10,082 nucleotides of DNA, taken from contig JAVHOA010000093.1 of the NCBI GenBank assembly GCA_036169815.1, positions 1-10,082 on the forward strand, read 5' to 3'. Of the stretch, positions 1 through 6,809 are shown piece after piece (positions within the stretch are counted from its first letter, which is position 1; each line of letters opens with the position of its first letter). The notes beneath the pieces were generated by a model. It worked only from the letters and a program-made list of their open reading frames with translations. It did not search any database and was not told the origin of the DNA. Both the position numbers and the translations under genes were made by a program. Source of the stretch: Hydrocurvibacter sp036169815 (GTDB taxonomy: Bacteria > Campylobacterota > Campylobacteria > Campylobacterales > Sulfurimonadaceae).

Positions 1-52
<52 letters not shown>

Positions 53-120
53 TGGATAAACGGTGATGAAACAAGTTCCATCTCCTACGCTAACGCTGAG
101 TTTCCTTCAGCAGGAAGCTC

Positions 121-138
121 AATTGCATAAATGCAATT
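121..138 (-). repeat. Perfect inverted repeat in the rRNA leader (AATTGCAT / ATGCAATT)
   Basis: Two 8-base arms at 121-128 and 131-138 are exact reverse complements with a 2-base spacer. The element lies about 70 nt upstream of the mature 16S end. Next to it, 102-106 and 112-116 (TTCCT / AGGAA) form a second short hairpin, giving paired structures directly before the 16S. Confidence 0.65.
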
Positions 139-236
139 TACTAGCATAGACGTTTATATAGTTTAATCTTTGCCCAAGATTTTAAAATCATTGGCTTTGC
201 TATACTGTATTACTACTGTATAGACTTTGTATAGTT

Positions 237-257
237 GTCTATTCTAATTGAATAGAC
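237..257 (-). repeat. Perfect inverted repeat in the rRNA leader (8-bp stem, 5-nt loop)
   Basis: GTCTATTC at 237-244 and GAATAGAC at 250-257 are exact reverse complements separated by TAATT. In the leader RNA this would make the most stable simple hairpin of the spacer. No U-run follows it in the direction of transcription, so it is not a terminator; folding or processing of the leader is more likely. Confidence 0.7.
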
Positions 258-330
258 GGTTAGTTATTAGTTATTTAAGTAAACTTAAAAACATCTAACT
301 TTCGTTAGTTATCTTGTTATCTACTTGCTT

Positions 331-343
331 AGTTTTCAATGAT
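331..343 (-). promoter_or_regulatory. boxA-like antitermination element in the rRNA leader
   Basis: On the minus strand this reads ATCATTGAAAACT. It resembles the TCTTTGAAAACT-type boxA found in rRNA leaders of several bacteria and sits about 55 nt after the start of transcription, where NusB/NusE-dependent antitermination is usually nucleated. The match is partial (CATTGA for CTTTGA), so the call rests on position and on the GAAAACT part. Confidence 0.45.
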
Positions 344-405
344 CTCAAACGTGAAAGAAGTTCTCTCAAGGCCTAAACTTTAGGTCTCATCGTTTGTGGA
401 CGGGA

Positions 406-434
406 ATTATAGACAAATCGTTTGGTAATGTCAA
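406..434 (-). promoter_or_regulatory. rRNA operon sigma70 promoter, perfect -35 and -10 hexamers
   Basis: On the minus strand TTGACA (429-434) and TATAAT (406-411) are both exact consensus hexamers separated by exactly 17 bp. Transcription would start near 397-399. The bases between the -10 and the start (TCCCGTCC) are GC-rich, like the discriminators of stringently controlled stable-RNA promoters. Upstream sequence (435-480) is mostly A and T, as expected for an alpha-CTD UP element, with a CCCC run next to the -35. It is the only promoter in the window with a full -35. Confidence 0.92.
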
Positions 435-444
435 GGGGTTTTGG

Positions 445-465
445 AAAGAATTGTTGAATTTCTTT
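445..465 (-). repeat. Imperfect inverted repeat upstream of the rRNA promoter
   Basis: AAAGAATT at 445-452 can pair with the AATTTCTTT segment at 457-465 with one unpaired T at 459 and a GTTG loop. It lies 11 bp upstream of the -35, in the position of an UP element or activator site. It could also act as a weak end for mnmA transcripts reading leftward, but there is no clear U-tract. Its role is open. Confidence 0.35.
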
Positions 466-521
466 GAGAAAATGATTAATATCTGCAAAATATGTGAAAA
501 TTCTATACATGTAAGGATATA

Positions 522-549
522 TCTATGAAATATTATTATATTACATAGA
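522..549. repeat. AT-rich inverted repeat just after mnmA
   Basis: TCTATG (522-527) and CATAGA (544-549) are exact reverse complements around an A/T-only interior that can itself pair (AATAT / ATATT). It begins a few bases after the mnmA stop codon and is the only candidate for a transcript end there. It has almost no G-C pairs and no proper U-run, so any terminator function would be weak. The intergenic stretch 435-552 otherwise holds only the rRNA promoter upstream region and one TACATGTA palindrome at 506-513. Confidence 0.35.
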
Positions 550-552
550 ATA

Positions 553-1572
553 TTATGCTATCCAGCCACCACCAACGAGTTTATTATTATCATAAAAGAC
601 TGCTGCTTGCCCTTTTGCTACGCCATAGACAGGTTCGTCCAATGTCACTTCTGCGCACCCTTGTGTTATTTTCACACTACAGGCTACAGCTTTTGTTCTA
701 TACCTCAATTTTACGCTTGACCTAAACTCTGTTCTATCGTCAAACATATTGATATCTCTTAAATCGACCTTCAAACATGCAAGATCTTCTTTTTGCCCGA
801 CTACAATTTTATTTGCTATTGGATCGATTTCTACAACATAGTGTGGATCATGCGCTCCTTTGACTGTAAAACCTTTCCGTTTTCCAATTGTATAGTGCAT
901 ATATCCTTTATGCTCACCTACTACATTTCCGTCTGTATCAAGCACTTCTCCAGTTTTATCAACTTCTACATACTCTTTTAAAAGATCTGCGTATGTTGTT
1001 TCTACAAAACATATTTCACTTGATTCTGCTTGAGATGCGAAGGATTCTAATCCTTCTATGGAAACTGCCATTTTTTTTATATCACTTTTTTTCCGTGTTC
1101 CCATAGGAAAGAGTAATCTTGGTACAATTGATTTATCTATATAAAATAAAAAATAGCTTTGATCTTTTGTATCATCCTCAGCTTCTAAAAGATATTTGCC
1201 GTCATGTTGAATGTAATGTCCTGTAGCGATATATTCTGCATTGATCGTATCTGCAAAATGGATCATTTCGCCAAATTTGAGGTTTCTGTTGCATAAAGCA
1301 CAAGGGTTTGGGGTTTGACCATTTTTATAGGTCTCTATGAAAGGCTTAAAAACTTTTTCTTTAAAAATATCTTCTAAATTGAGTACATGTAAGGGAATTC
1401 CAACAAAATCAGCAGCTTTTTGTGCTCTTGCTTGGTGTATCTCATGATAACCTGGTTTTGAGTGAAGGCGCATGTACACACCCTCAACATCATATCCATC
1501 CTCTTTAAGTATAAGTGCAGAAATTGTCGAATCGACTCCTCCGCTCATTCCAATCAAAACTTTTTTTTTCAT
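553..1572 (-). CDS. mnmA: tRNA-specific 2-thiouridylase MnmA
   Basis: MnmA activates U34 of tRNA-Lys, tRNA-Glu and tRNA-Gln with ATP and replaces the C2 oxygen with sulfur, giving the s2U part of mnm5s2U in the cytoplasm. The 339-residue product has the PP-loop SGGVDS at residues 10-15. The catalytic Cys91 sits in NPCALCN (89-95), and the second active-site Cys188 in SSEICFV (184-190). The DQSYFL segment is at 137-142 and the C-terminal beta-barrel region begins around 205. Length is slightly short of the usual ~360, as in other Campylobacterota. The ATG at 1572 is followed directly by the first beta strand (KKKVLIGMSGG), so no earlier start is needed. Upstream purines AAAGAGAAAG give a weak ribosome site. 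The gene lies 78 nt after fliY in the same direction and has its own extended -10 promoter. Confidence 0.97.
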   Translation of the reverse strand: MKKKVLIGMSGGVDSTISALILKEDGYDVEGVYMRLHSKPGYHEIHQARAQKAADFVGIPLHVLNLEDIFKEKVFKPFIETYKNGQTPNPCALCNRNLKFGEMIHFADTINAEYIATGHYIQHDGKYLLEAEDDTKDQSYFLFYIDKSIVPRLLFPMGTRKKSDIKKMAVSIEGLESFASQAESSEICFVETTYADLLKEYVEVDKTGEVLDTDGNVVGEHKGYMHYTIGKRKGFTVKGAHDPHYVVEIDPIANKIVVGQKEDLACLKVDLRDINMFDDRTEFRSSVKLRYRTKAVACSVKITQGCAEVTLDEPVYGVAKGQAAVFYDNNKLVGGGWIA

Positions 1573-1609
1573 TTCTTTCTCTTTATATATAAGTAAAAAT
1601 TATCACAAA

Positions 1610-1618
1610 ATTATAACA
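1610..1618 (-). promoter_or_regulatory. Extended -10 promoter for mnmA
   Basis: The minus strand reads TGTTATAAT, an exact TGnTATAAT extended -10. No -35 hexamer is visible 17 bp upstream, which suits both extended -10 promoters and Campylobacterota sigma70 promoters. The start of transcription would fall near 1603, giving a leader of about 30 nt before the mnmA ATG. Confidence 0.6.
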
Positions 1619-1650
1619 GTTTTACAAATAAATATCCTGAAGGTATGAGA

Positions 1651-2523
1651 TTAAGATTTAAGTTTATTTAATCTATCTTTTTTTGTCCCGATTGTTGTGA
1701 TTTGAATCCCAAAGTTTCCATCTACGATAACAACTTCACCTTGGGCAATAAGATGATCATCTACCAAAATATCTAAAGGATCATTTGCTAATTGATTGAG
1801 TTCTATTACTGAACCTATATCCATATTTAAGACATCTTTTAAGAGCATTTTTTTCTTCCCGATCCTGACACGAACAGGAAGCTTCACATCCATAATTAAT
1901 GAAATATTTTTCATCTCACCACACTCAACTGTAACTTCTTGCTCACTTCCAAGAGTTGTGCTAAACAATTTAGACTCCTTTGAAACATTGACACTGTTGT
2001 CTTGTGCTGCCCCACCACGAAATGATTTTTCAAATTTTTCATCGACGATAAGCATAATTAAAGAGTTCAGATCTCCTAAATTAAAACTATAAACATACAT
2101 CTTGCTATAGCTATCAAGATTGATTTCTCCATCATCTTTTACAAACTCAACGTTCTCTACTTTAAGCGTTATTTTTGGCAACTCTTTTTGTGCGGAGAGT
2201 GTATTGGAAATGGCTCCCATCACATTTGAGATAATCTCTTTAATGGCATCAATGTCATCATCGTTCATGTCATCTTTGCCTTCACCCTCACCACCGAGCA
2301 TCATATCGCCAAGTGCTGTTGCCAAGAGTGCAGAAACGCCAACCATAATCTTTGCTTCTATATCACCATTTACACTGATTTTTACTAAAGCAATCGGCGG
2401 AATAATATTTGAAATAATAGATATATTTTCCTCTTCTTTCTTTGCTAAAGAAGGGGCTTGACCGATTAAACTCTCAATAGTAGCTACAGTTTCACGTTCA
2501 AATAATTTAACAAACTCTTCCAT
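1651..2523 (-). CDS. fliY: Flagellar motor switch protein FliY (FliN/FliY family)
   Basis: FliY is a C-ring protein at the cytoplasmic base of the flagellum, working with FliM, FliG and FliN in torque switching. The 290-residue product has an N-terminal CheC-like half (about 1-165) and a C-terminal SpoA/FliN domain (about 206-283; KLPVRVRIGKKKMLLKDVL, then DPLDILVDDHLIAQGEVVIV). A linker around 170-200 joins them. In the CheC-type phosphatase motif region DAIKEIISN (92-100), Asp92 and Glu96 are present, but the Asn expected at 99 is Ser, with Asn at 100. The start at 2523 lies 4 nt after the fliM stop, with GAGGAT 7 nt upstream. It is the last gene of the flagellar cluster. No strong terminator follows, so some reading into mnmA is possible. 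Confidence 0.93.
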   Translation of the reverse strand: MEEFVKLFERETVATIESLIGQAPSLAKKEEENISIISNIIPPIALVKISVNGDIEAKIMVGVSALLATALGDMMLGGEGEGKDDMNDDDIDAIKEIISNVMGAISNTLSAQKELPKITLKVENVEFVKDDGEINLDSYSKMYVYSFNLGDLNSLIMLIVDEKFEKSFRGGAAQDNSVNVSKESKLFSTTLGSEQEVTVECGEMKNISLIMDVKLPVRVRIGKKKMLLKDVLNMDIGSVIELNQLANDPLDILVDDHLIAQGEVVIVDGNFGIQITTIGTKKDRLNKLKS

Positions 2524-2527
2524 CTAT

Positions 2528-3613
2528 TTAATCCTCATATTCATCTTCTTCATTGATAATATCTTTTGCACCACTTATTTTGAACTTACGCTGTCTCTCG
2601 AGATTTTCTAGGGTTCGCTTCACAGCATCTTTTTCAGTTTGCACTATCTCTGTAATTTGAATAGATTTTCGAAATCTTCTCAAACCTATTTCACCTTTAA
2701 AGCGGACTTTTCCATCTACTGCTAATGTCACGATATCATTTGCATCGGTATTTAAACGGATAATATCGCCGACTTTGAGATCAAGGACTTCTCTCATATC
2801 AAGTTCTGCTGAGCCAAGATTTGCTTCCAAATTCACTTGAGCACCGCCAAGTAAAACTTGAAGTTCTTGATTTCTGCTTTTTTTGGAGCTTGTTTCATTG
2901 AGCATCAAATCTCTGCTAGCTAATTTTGGCAAGACTGGTTCAAGTGCAATGACGGGATAGCAGATATTCATCATTCCCGAACTATGACCAATGATAATCT
3001 CCATAACCACCATCACAACAATCTCATTTTGTGCAACAATCTGCACAACATTGGGACTTGATTCTTTTGATTCGATATTTGGATACAGATCTGTCACAGG
3101 TCCCCATGCTTCTTTGAGCGTTGCCATCATAACTCTTAAAATCGTCTCAAAAAGACTCAACTCTATATCTGAAAATTCACGTGTTGCTTCAAAAGGTTCC
3201 CCTTTTCCTCCAAGTAATCTGTCTAGCATTGGAAATGCAATGGAAGGATTAATTTCCAAAATCCCATTTCCCTCAAGCGGTTTCATTGAAAAAACATTGA
3301 AACTTGTTGGATTTGGAAGAGACATCAAAAACTCTCCATACGTCATCTGATCGACTGAATGCAACTGAATCTCTACGATCGAACGCATAATCGAGGAAAT
3401 TTGCGAAGAGAGAGAGCGAGCCATTTTATCATGGATACCACGAAATGCCCGCAACTGCTCTTTAGAGACACGATTTGGACGTTTAAAATCATACAGTGTT
3501 ATTTGACGCTGAGTATATCCATCATCACTGCCACTCTCATCTAAAGACCCATCTCCCTCATCAACAACATCGAGCAGTGCATCTATCTCTTCTTGGGAAA
3601 GTATATCTGCCAT
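2528..3613 (-). CDS. fliM: Flagellar motor switch protein FliM
   Basis: FliM forms the middle of the C-ring, binds CheY-P and passes the signal to FliG. The 361-residue product starts with ILSQEEIDALLDVV (4-17), the classic N-terminal CheY-P-binding helix. An acidic linker (17-33) leads to the middle CheC-like domain (about 40-235) with LGGKGEPF at 134-141, the GGxG loop that contacts FliG. The SpoA domain spans about 248-325 (LQVLLGGAQVNLEANLG, VGDIIRLN). A 35-residue tail first rich in Lys/Arg, then acidic (EEDEYED), follows that domain. The fliA stop and the fliM ATG are separated by one base (TAATATG), with TAGGAG as ribosome site inside the end of fliA, so translation is probably coupled. 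Family length is about 330-360. Confidence 0.97.
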   Translation of the reverse strand: MADILSQEEIDALLDVVDEGDGSLDESGSDDGYTQRQITLYDFKRPNRVSKEQLRAFRGIHDKMARSLSSQISSIMRSIVEIQLHSVDQMTYGEFLMSLPNPTSFNVFSMKPLEGNGILEINPSIAFPMLDRLLGGKGEPFEATREFSDIELSLFETILRVMMATLKEAWGPVTDLYPNIESKESSPNVVQIVAQNEIVVMVVMEIIIGHSSGMMNICYPVIALEPVLPKLASRDLMLNETSSKKSRNQELQVLLGGAQVNLEANLGSAELDMREVLDLKVGDIIRLNTDANDIVTLAVDGKVRFKGEIGLRRFRKSIQITEIVQTEKDAVKRTLENLERQRKFKISGAKDIINEEDEYED

Positions 3614-3614
3614 A

Positions 3615-4301
3615 TTATGCTCCTACACTCTCTTTAATTTTTAAAATCACAGATTTATGAATCTGTGAAATTCTTGATTCAGTAATGGCTAAAACTGCAC
3701 TAATCTCTTTTAATGTCAGTTCTTCAAAATAATACAGTTGAATCACCATCTGTTCTCGCTCACTGTATGTCGATAAAATATCTTCTATCAACTCTACTAA
3801 CTGTTCTTTTTCTATTTTATCTAATGTTGCAGTTGCATCATCATCATTAAAGTGATCATCAAGTGGCATCACTGTGTAAATAGCAGAAGCAATACGAGCC
3901 TCATGAATCTTCTCTTCGCTCTCACCCTCAATCATCTGTACCAACTGCGCATCTGTTGGCTCTGCATCATGCGTGAGTAGATACTCTTCAACGAGATAGT
4001 CTATTCTTTTAACAAGTTTTCTACTAGAACGGCTTAATACATCTAAAGATCGAAGATAATCAAGCATCGCTCCATAAACTCTTGTTTTTGCATATCCCCA
4101 AAAAGAATCATTTTGCGCCTCATCATATCTACGTGCAAGCTTAACTAACTCCTCTGTTCCTATGGCATTGAGATCCATATAATCCACAGAACTTGGCAGT
4201 CGCTCTTTGAGCCGAAACGCCATCGCTTTTACCGCTGGAAGGTAAGCAATAGCAAGTTCATCCTCTTTGTGTTTGAGTTCATTGGTATAAGCCGCTATCA
4301 T
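3615..4301 (-). CDS. fliA: Flagellar sigma factor sigma28 (FliA)
   Basis: FliA directs RNA polymerase to late flagellar promoters (flagellin and filament genes) and is held back by the anti-sigma factor FlgM until the hook is complete. The 228-residue product is the normal length for the family and lacks region 1.1. Region 2 spans about 17-90: VDYMDLNAIGTEELVKLA at 39-56, then FWGYAKTRVYGAMLDYLR at 67-84, which cover core binding and -10 recognition. Region 3 lies around 90-150. Region 4, with the helix-turn-helix TLKEISAVLAITESRISQIH at 196-215, reads the -35. Its ATG overlaps the stop of the upstream small membrane-protein gene by four bases (ATGA), with AAAGG upstream. Placing it between flhFG and fliMY ties late-gene control to the same transcript as basal-body genes. 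Confidence 0.96.
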   Translation of the reverse strand: MIAAYTNELKHKEDELAIAYLPAVKAMAFRLKERLPSSVDYMDLNAIGTEELVKLARRYDEAQNDSFWGYAKTRVYGAMLDYLRSLDVLSRSSRKLVKRIDYLVEEYLLTHDAEPTDAQLVQMIEGESEEKIHEARIASAIYTVMPLDDHFNDDDATATLDKIEKEQLVELIEDILSTYSEREQMVIQLYYFEELTLKEISAVLAITESRISQIHKSVILKIKESVGA

Positions 4302-4633
4302 GCAGCGGCCTTTGTGTCATCTTGTGTATTCATTTTTACGGCAACGTCTGTGAGTTTATACGCAGAGTCGATCACTTTTTCTCGCTTATTAATCTCTTTG
4401 ACAATACGATCAAGATCTGATTCATGTCTATGTTTTGCGAAGTTGTAACTCTTAACACTTAAAGTTTTAAAATAAAATGCTACAACAATATGGGAAAAAA
4501 GATAAAAAAAGCTTGTCGTTAAAAAGGCATATGTCAGCAAACCATCTGCACTATCTGACTTTATCAATCCAAAAACAATTCCAAGAAAAAAGCCTTGAAC
4601 CGTAAAAAAAGAGACAAAATTAGGTGCTAACAT
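4298..4633 (-). CDS. Small two-TM membrane protein of unknown function between flhG and fliA
   Basis: I do not recognise a functional family. The 111-residue product has two strongly hydrophobic segments, about 7-24 and 32-56, joined by a short acidic turn (KSDSADG). A hydrophilic, probably helical C-terminal half follows (60-111) with a basic patch KHRHESDLDR around 67-76. By the positive-inside rule both ends should be cytoplasmic. From memory, an unnamed membrane protein occupies the same slot in C. jejuni (Cj0062c) and H. pylori (HP1033), so it is conserved by position. The start is well supported: AAAGGGGA at 4642-4649 lies 8 nt before the ATG and is the strongest ribosome site in the cluster. 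It overlaps fliA by four bases. A flagellar role is inferred from context only. Confidence 0.85.
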   Translation of the reverse strand: MLAPNFVSFFTVQGFFLGIVFGLIKSDSADGLLTYAFLTTSFFYLFSHIVVAFYFKTLSVKSYNFAKHRHESDLDRIVKEINKREKVIDSAYKLTDVAVKMNTQDDTKAAA

Positions 4634-4641
4634 AAATAAAT

Positions 4642-4649
4642 TCCCCTTT
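4642..4649 (-). promoter_or_regulatory. Strong ribosome binding site before the small membrane-protein gene
   Basis: The minus strand reads AAAGGGGA, 8 nt before the ATG at 4633. It lies in the only real gap of the flagellar cluster (23 nt after the flhG stop), so this gene, and fliA overlapping it, can be translated independently of flhG. Confidence 0.7.
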
Positions 4650-4656
4650 AATAAGA

Positions 4657-5532
4657 TTAAAAATGTTGCATTAAACGTCTCAATAGCCCCGTCAATCCAC
4701 TCTCTGTGGAAGAAACTAGCACATTTCGTTCCAAATTTTTTGCAATTTCTGCAGCGATAAGTTCTAAATCGATAGCTGGCTGTGAACCTTGGGATACAAC
4801 ACTCACTAACTCTCTTTGCTTCACTGCCATTGCAACTCTACTATCAGCATTGACTTTACCAAGCAAAGAAAGGTTGAGATCTTCTCGTATATTGGAATGA
4901 GCAACTTTTTTTATTTTATTAAAAACTGCAAGGGCTTCTGCTTCCCCGCGCACTTGGTTCATAATCACTGCAATATCATTACGCATCCCTGCGATTGTTT
5001 TTATAGTTGCGTAGGCATCCGTGATGGCTGCTGGATCGGGAACTGTGACAACCACTACATCATCAGCTGCTTTTAAAAACATCTGAATATGCTCGCCGAT
5101 GCCCGCACCCGTATCGATAATCATAACGTCTAACTTGTCTAAAACCTCAGCCTCTTGCATAAATCGCGCAAAGAGTGCTTCATCAGCGTATTTTAAGATC
5201 TCATCGCCGCTATCTCCAGGAATTAAAATAAGATTTCTCGTAATAGGGATCAAAATATCGGAAACTTTTGCTTCACCTTTGAGTACATGTAAGATGTTTT
5301 TTCTAATCTTGACATTGAACATAACATCAAGATTTGCAAGACCGATATCTGCATCAAATATCCCGACATTCATCCCATTTTGAGACAAAATATATGCGAG
5401 GTTGGAACTAATTGTACTTTTTCCAACACCACCTTTTCCACTTGTAATAGCAACAAATCGCGTTTTTTTAGATTTTTTTGCCGATGACGTTGCGATGAGC
5501 TGTTCTAGTTTTTCAGCTTGATGCCCAATCAT
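4657..5532 (-). CDS. flhG: Flagellar number regulator FlhG (MinD-like ATPase, YlxH)
   Basis: FlhG is a ParA/MinD-family ATPase that dimerises with ATP at the membrane, stimulates the FlhF GTPase and limits flagellar number; in C. jejuni it also affects cell division. The 291-residue product has the deviant Walker A GKGGVGKST (32-40) with the signature Lys33, the FDADIGLANLD segment (59-69) and DTGAG at 140-144. It ends in a short amphipathic helix GLTGLLRRLMQHF (279-291), like the MinD membrane-targeting sequence. The N-terminal HQAEKLEQL (4-12) resembles the DQAxxLR motif through which FlhG activates FlhF, with Gln5 kept. The ATG overlaps the flhF stop by four bases (ATGA), and CAGGAG (5539-5544) sits 6 nt upstream, so the two partners are probably made in a coupled way. 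Confidence 0.95.
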   Translation of the reverse strand: MIGHQAEKLEQLIATSSAKKSKKTRFVAITSGKGGVGKSTISSNLAYILSQNGMNVGIFDADIGLANLDVMFNVKIRKNILHVLKGEAKVSDILIPITRNLILIPGDSGDEILKYADEALFARFMQEAEVLDKLDVMIIDTGAGIGEHIQMFLKAADDVVVVTVPDPAAITDAYATIKTIAGMRNDIAVIMNQVRGEAEALAVFNKIKKVAHSNIREDLNLSLLGKVNADSRVAMAVKQRELVSVVSQGSQPAIDLELIAAEIAKNLERNVLVSSTESGLTGLLRRLMQHF

Positions 5533-6809
5533 ACTTTGCTCCTGTTAAAACCATGCAGTAAACATTCAACCAAAAAGTCACTATTGGCAATCACTAAATC
5601 CTCAGGAACTTCCTGACCTACAGAAAAGTAACTAATCGGTTTTTTTGTTTCATACACCAAAGAAAAAATATTTCCAAACCCTCTTGTTTCATCCAATTTT
5701 GTAAACATAATCGTATCCACATCGAGTGGCTCAAAATTATCATACGTTGCTTTGAGATCCTCATATTTAATGGAGCTTGGCATCACTAAAATGACATCAA
5801 CACTAAACTCCGTTGTATTGGCATTTAAGCACTCATAAATCTTCTCAATCTTATTTTTGTCATAGGGACTTGAACCCATCGTATCGATTAAAATATAATC
5901 GCAATATCGAAGCGAATTGAGTGCGCCTGAAAATTCAGGAGGATCAACAACGGTCTCAATGCCAAGTTTCATCATTCTTGCATACTGCATCAACTGTTCA
6001 ACGGCACCAATTCTATACGTATCCAAAACAACAAGACCAACTTTGTACCTTTTTTCCATCAAATAGGAGTAGCGCGCTGCAAGTTTTGCAATGGAGGTCG
6101 TTTTGCCAACACCCGTAGGCCCAACAAGCATAATCACTTTTTTTGCAGTAGGAGTTGGGAGCGTTTCCATGCGCACAGGAACCATTTTTCTCAGAATAGA
6201 TTTGAAATATCGCTTCACAGTTTGGGAGTTTTCTCGCATCTTTAAGGGCATATGTTCCAAACTCAGATGCATCATCTCATCTAAATGCTCTTTATTCATG
6301 CCACTCTCAAACGCCATTTTATAGATCTCTGCAAACTCTGGAGGAATCGCACGTTCAAGCGATGGTGCACGCTCTTGCCAAAACATATTTTGAATCAATT
6401 TGACACGATCGCCAAGCTTGGAAAGTTCAGCTTTAATGTCGCTCAACTCTTTTGGTTGCACTATTTCTTGCGGTGCTAGTTTTACTTTTTTTTCATGATC
6501 ATATGTTTCACCCTGCGTCACTTGCGCAATTTCAGAGATTTGACGTGCGGCTTTTGAGATATTGTAAAACACATCTTCACTCTCTTGCTTCACAGGCTTT
6601 TGCATCTCTAGAGGTTTGGGTTTGGGCTTTGATGCAGAGGACATCTCTTTTTCATCGATTGCTACGACAATCTCATACAAAGGTTCTTTGCCAAAACCCT
6701 TCTTTTGGAGTTCACGCGTTTCTATGAGCATTGCATCCTCGCCGACTGCCGCTTGCGCTTTTTTGAGTGCTTCTGTAGGCGATTTGCCACTAAATGTAAG
6801 GATTTTCAT
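5529..6809 (-). CDS. flhF: Flagellar biosynthesis GTPase FlhF
   Basis: FlhF is the third SRP-type GTPase beside Ffh and FtsY; it marks the cell pole for flagellar assembly and, in Campylobacter, is needed for sigma54-dependent flagellar transcription. The 426-residue product has an N-terminal B domain (about 1-150) starting MKILTFSGKSPTEAL, with a Lys-Pro-rich linker around 60-70. The N domain is about 150-220. The G domain follows: P-loop GPTGVGKTT (230-238), DTYRIGAVEQL (263-273), DTMGSSP (309-315), TKLDE (370-374) and VGQEVPEDL (397-405). The G3 element reads DTMGSS rather than the usual DTxGR. Its ATG overlaps the folK stop (ATGA) and lacks a clear Shine-Dalgarno sequence, which suggests translation coupled to folK. 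Length is near the family norm. Confidence 0.96.
   Translation of the reverse strand: MKILTFSGKSPTEALKKAQAAVGEDAMLIETRELQKKGFGKEPLYEIVVAIDEKEMSSASKPKPKPLEMQKPVKQESEDVFYNISKAARQISEIAQVTQGETYDHEKKVKLAPQEIVQPKELSDIKAELSKLGDRVKLIQNMFWQERAPSLERAIPPEFAEIYKMAFESGMNKEHLDEMMHLSLEHMPLKMRENSQTVKRYFKSILRKMVPVRMETLPTPTAKKVIMLVGPTGVGKTTSIAKLAARYSYLMEKRYKVGLVVLDTYRIGAVEQLMQYARMMKLGIETVVDPPEFSGALNSLRYCDYILIDTMGSSPYDKNKIEKIYECLNANTTEFSVDVILVMPSSIKYEDLKATYDNFEPLDVDTIMFTKLDETRGFGNIFSLVYETKKPISYFSVGQEVPEDLVIANSDFLVECLLHGFNRSKV

Larger units (their letters stand above)
53..398 (-). ncRNA. rRNA operon leader (pre-16S 5' transcribed spacer)
   Basis: This stretch lies between the predicted start of transcription (about 397-399) and the mature 16S end, so it should be transcribed and removed by processing. 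It has no plausible ORF. It is AT-rich and unusually full of inverted repeats: 102-106/112-116, 121-128/131-138, 200-205/218-223, 237-244/250-257, 274-280/283-289, 295-299/304-308 and 372-384. A boxA-like segment lies at 331-343. The part next to 16S would normally pair with the 3' trailer to form an RNase III stem, but that partner is outside the window. I saw no tRNA in it. Confidence 0.75.

Noticed and set aside
53..398. A tRNA gene, small protein or second rRNA promoter inside the rRNA leader
   Set aside because: No cloverleaf with TTC-loop, no open frame with a ribosome site, and no second -35/-10 pair of comparable quality on the minus strand.
888..1106. Plus-strand open frames opposite mnmA (793-981 and 888-1106)
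   Set aside because: They are antisense to a certain gene, have no ribosome site or recognisable motif, and are rich in Phe, Leu and Tyr as expected from reading an AT-rich gene backwards.
1632..1648. Possible terminator between fliY and mnmA (CCTTCAGG hairpin)
   Set aside because: The stem is only three base pairs with a 2-nt loop and the following sequence is not a U-run.
2120..2461. Plus-strand open frames opposite fliY, fliM, flhG and flhF, including 2120-2461 and 2991-3350
   Set aside because: Ser/Ile/Phe-rich translations without family features; each lies wholly inside a strongly supported flagellar gene on the other strand.
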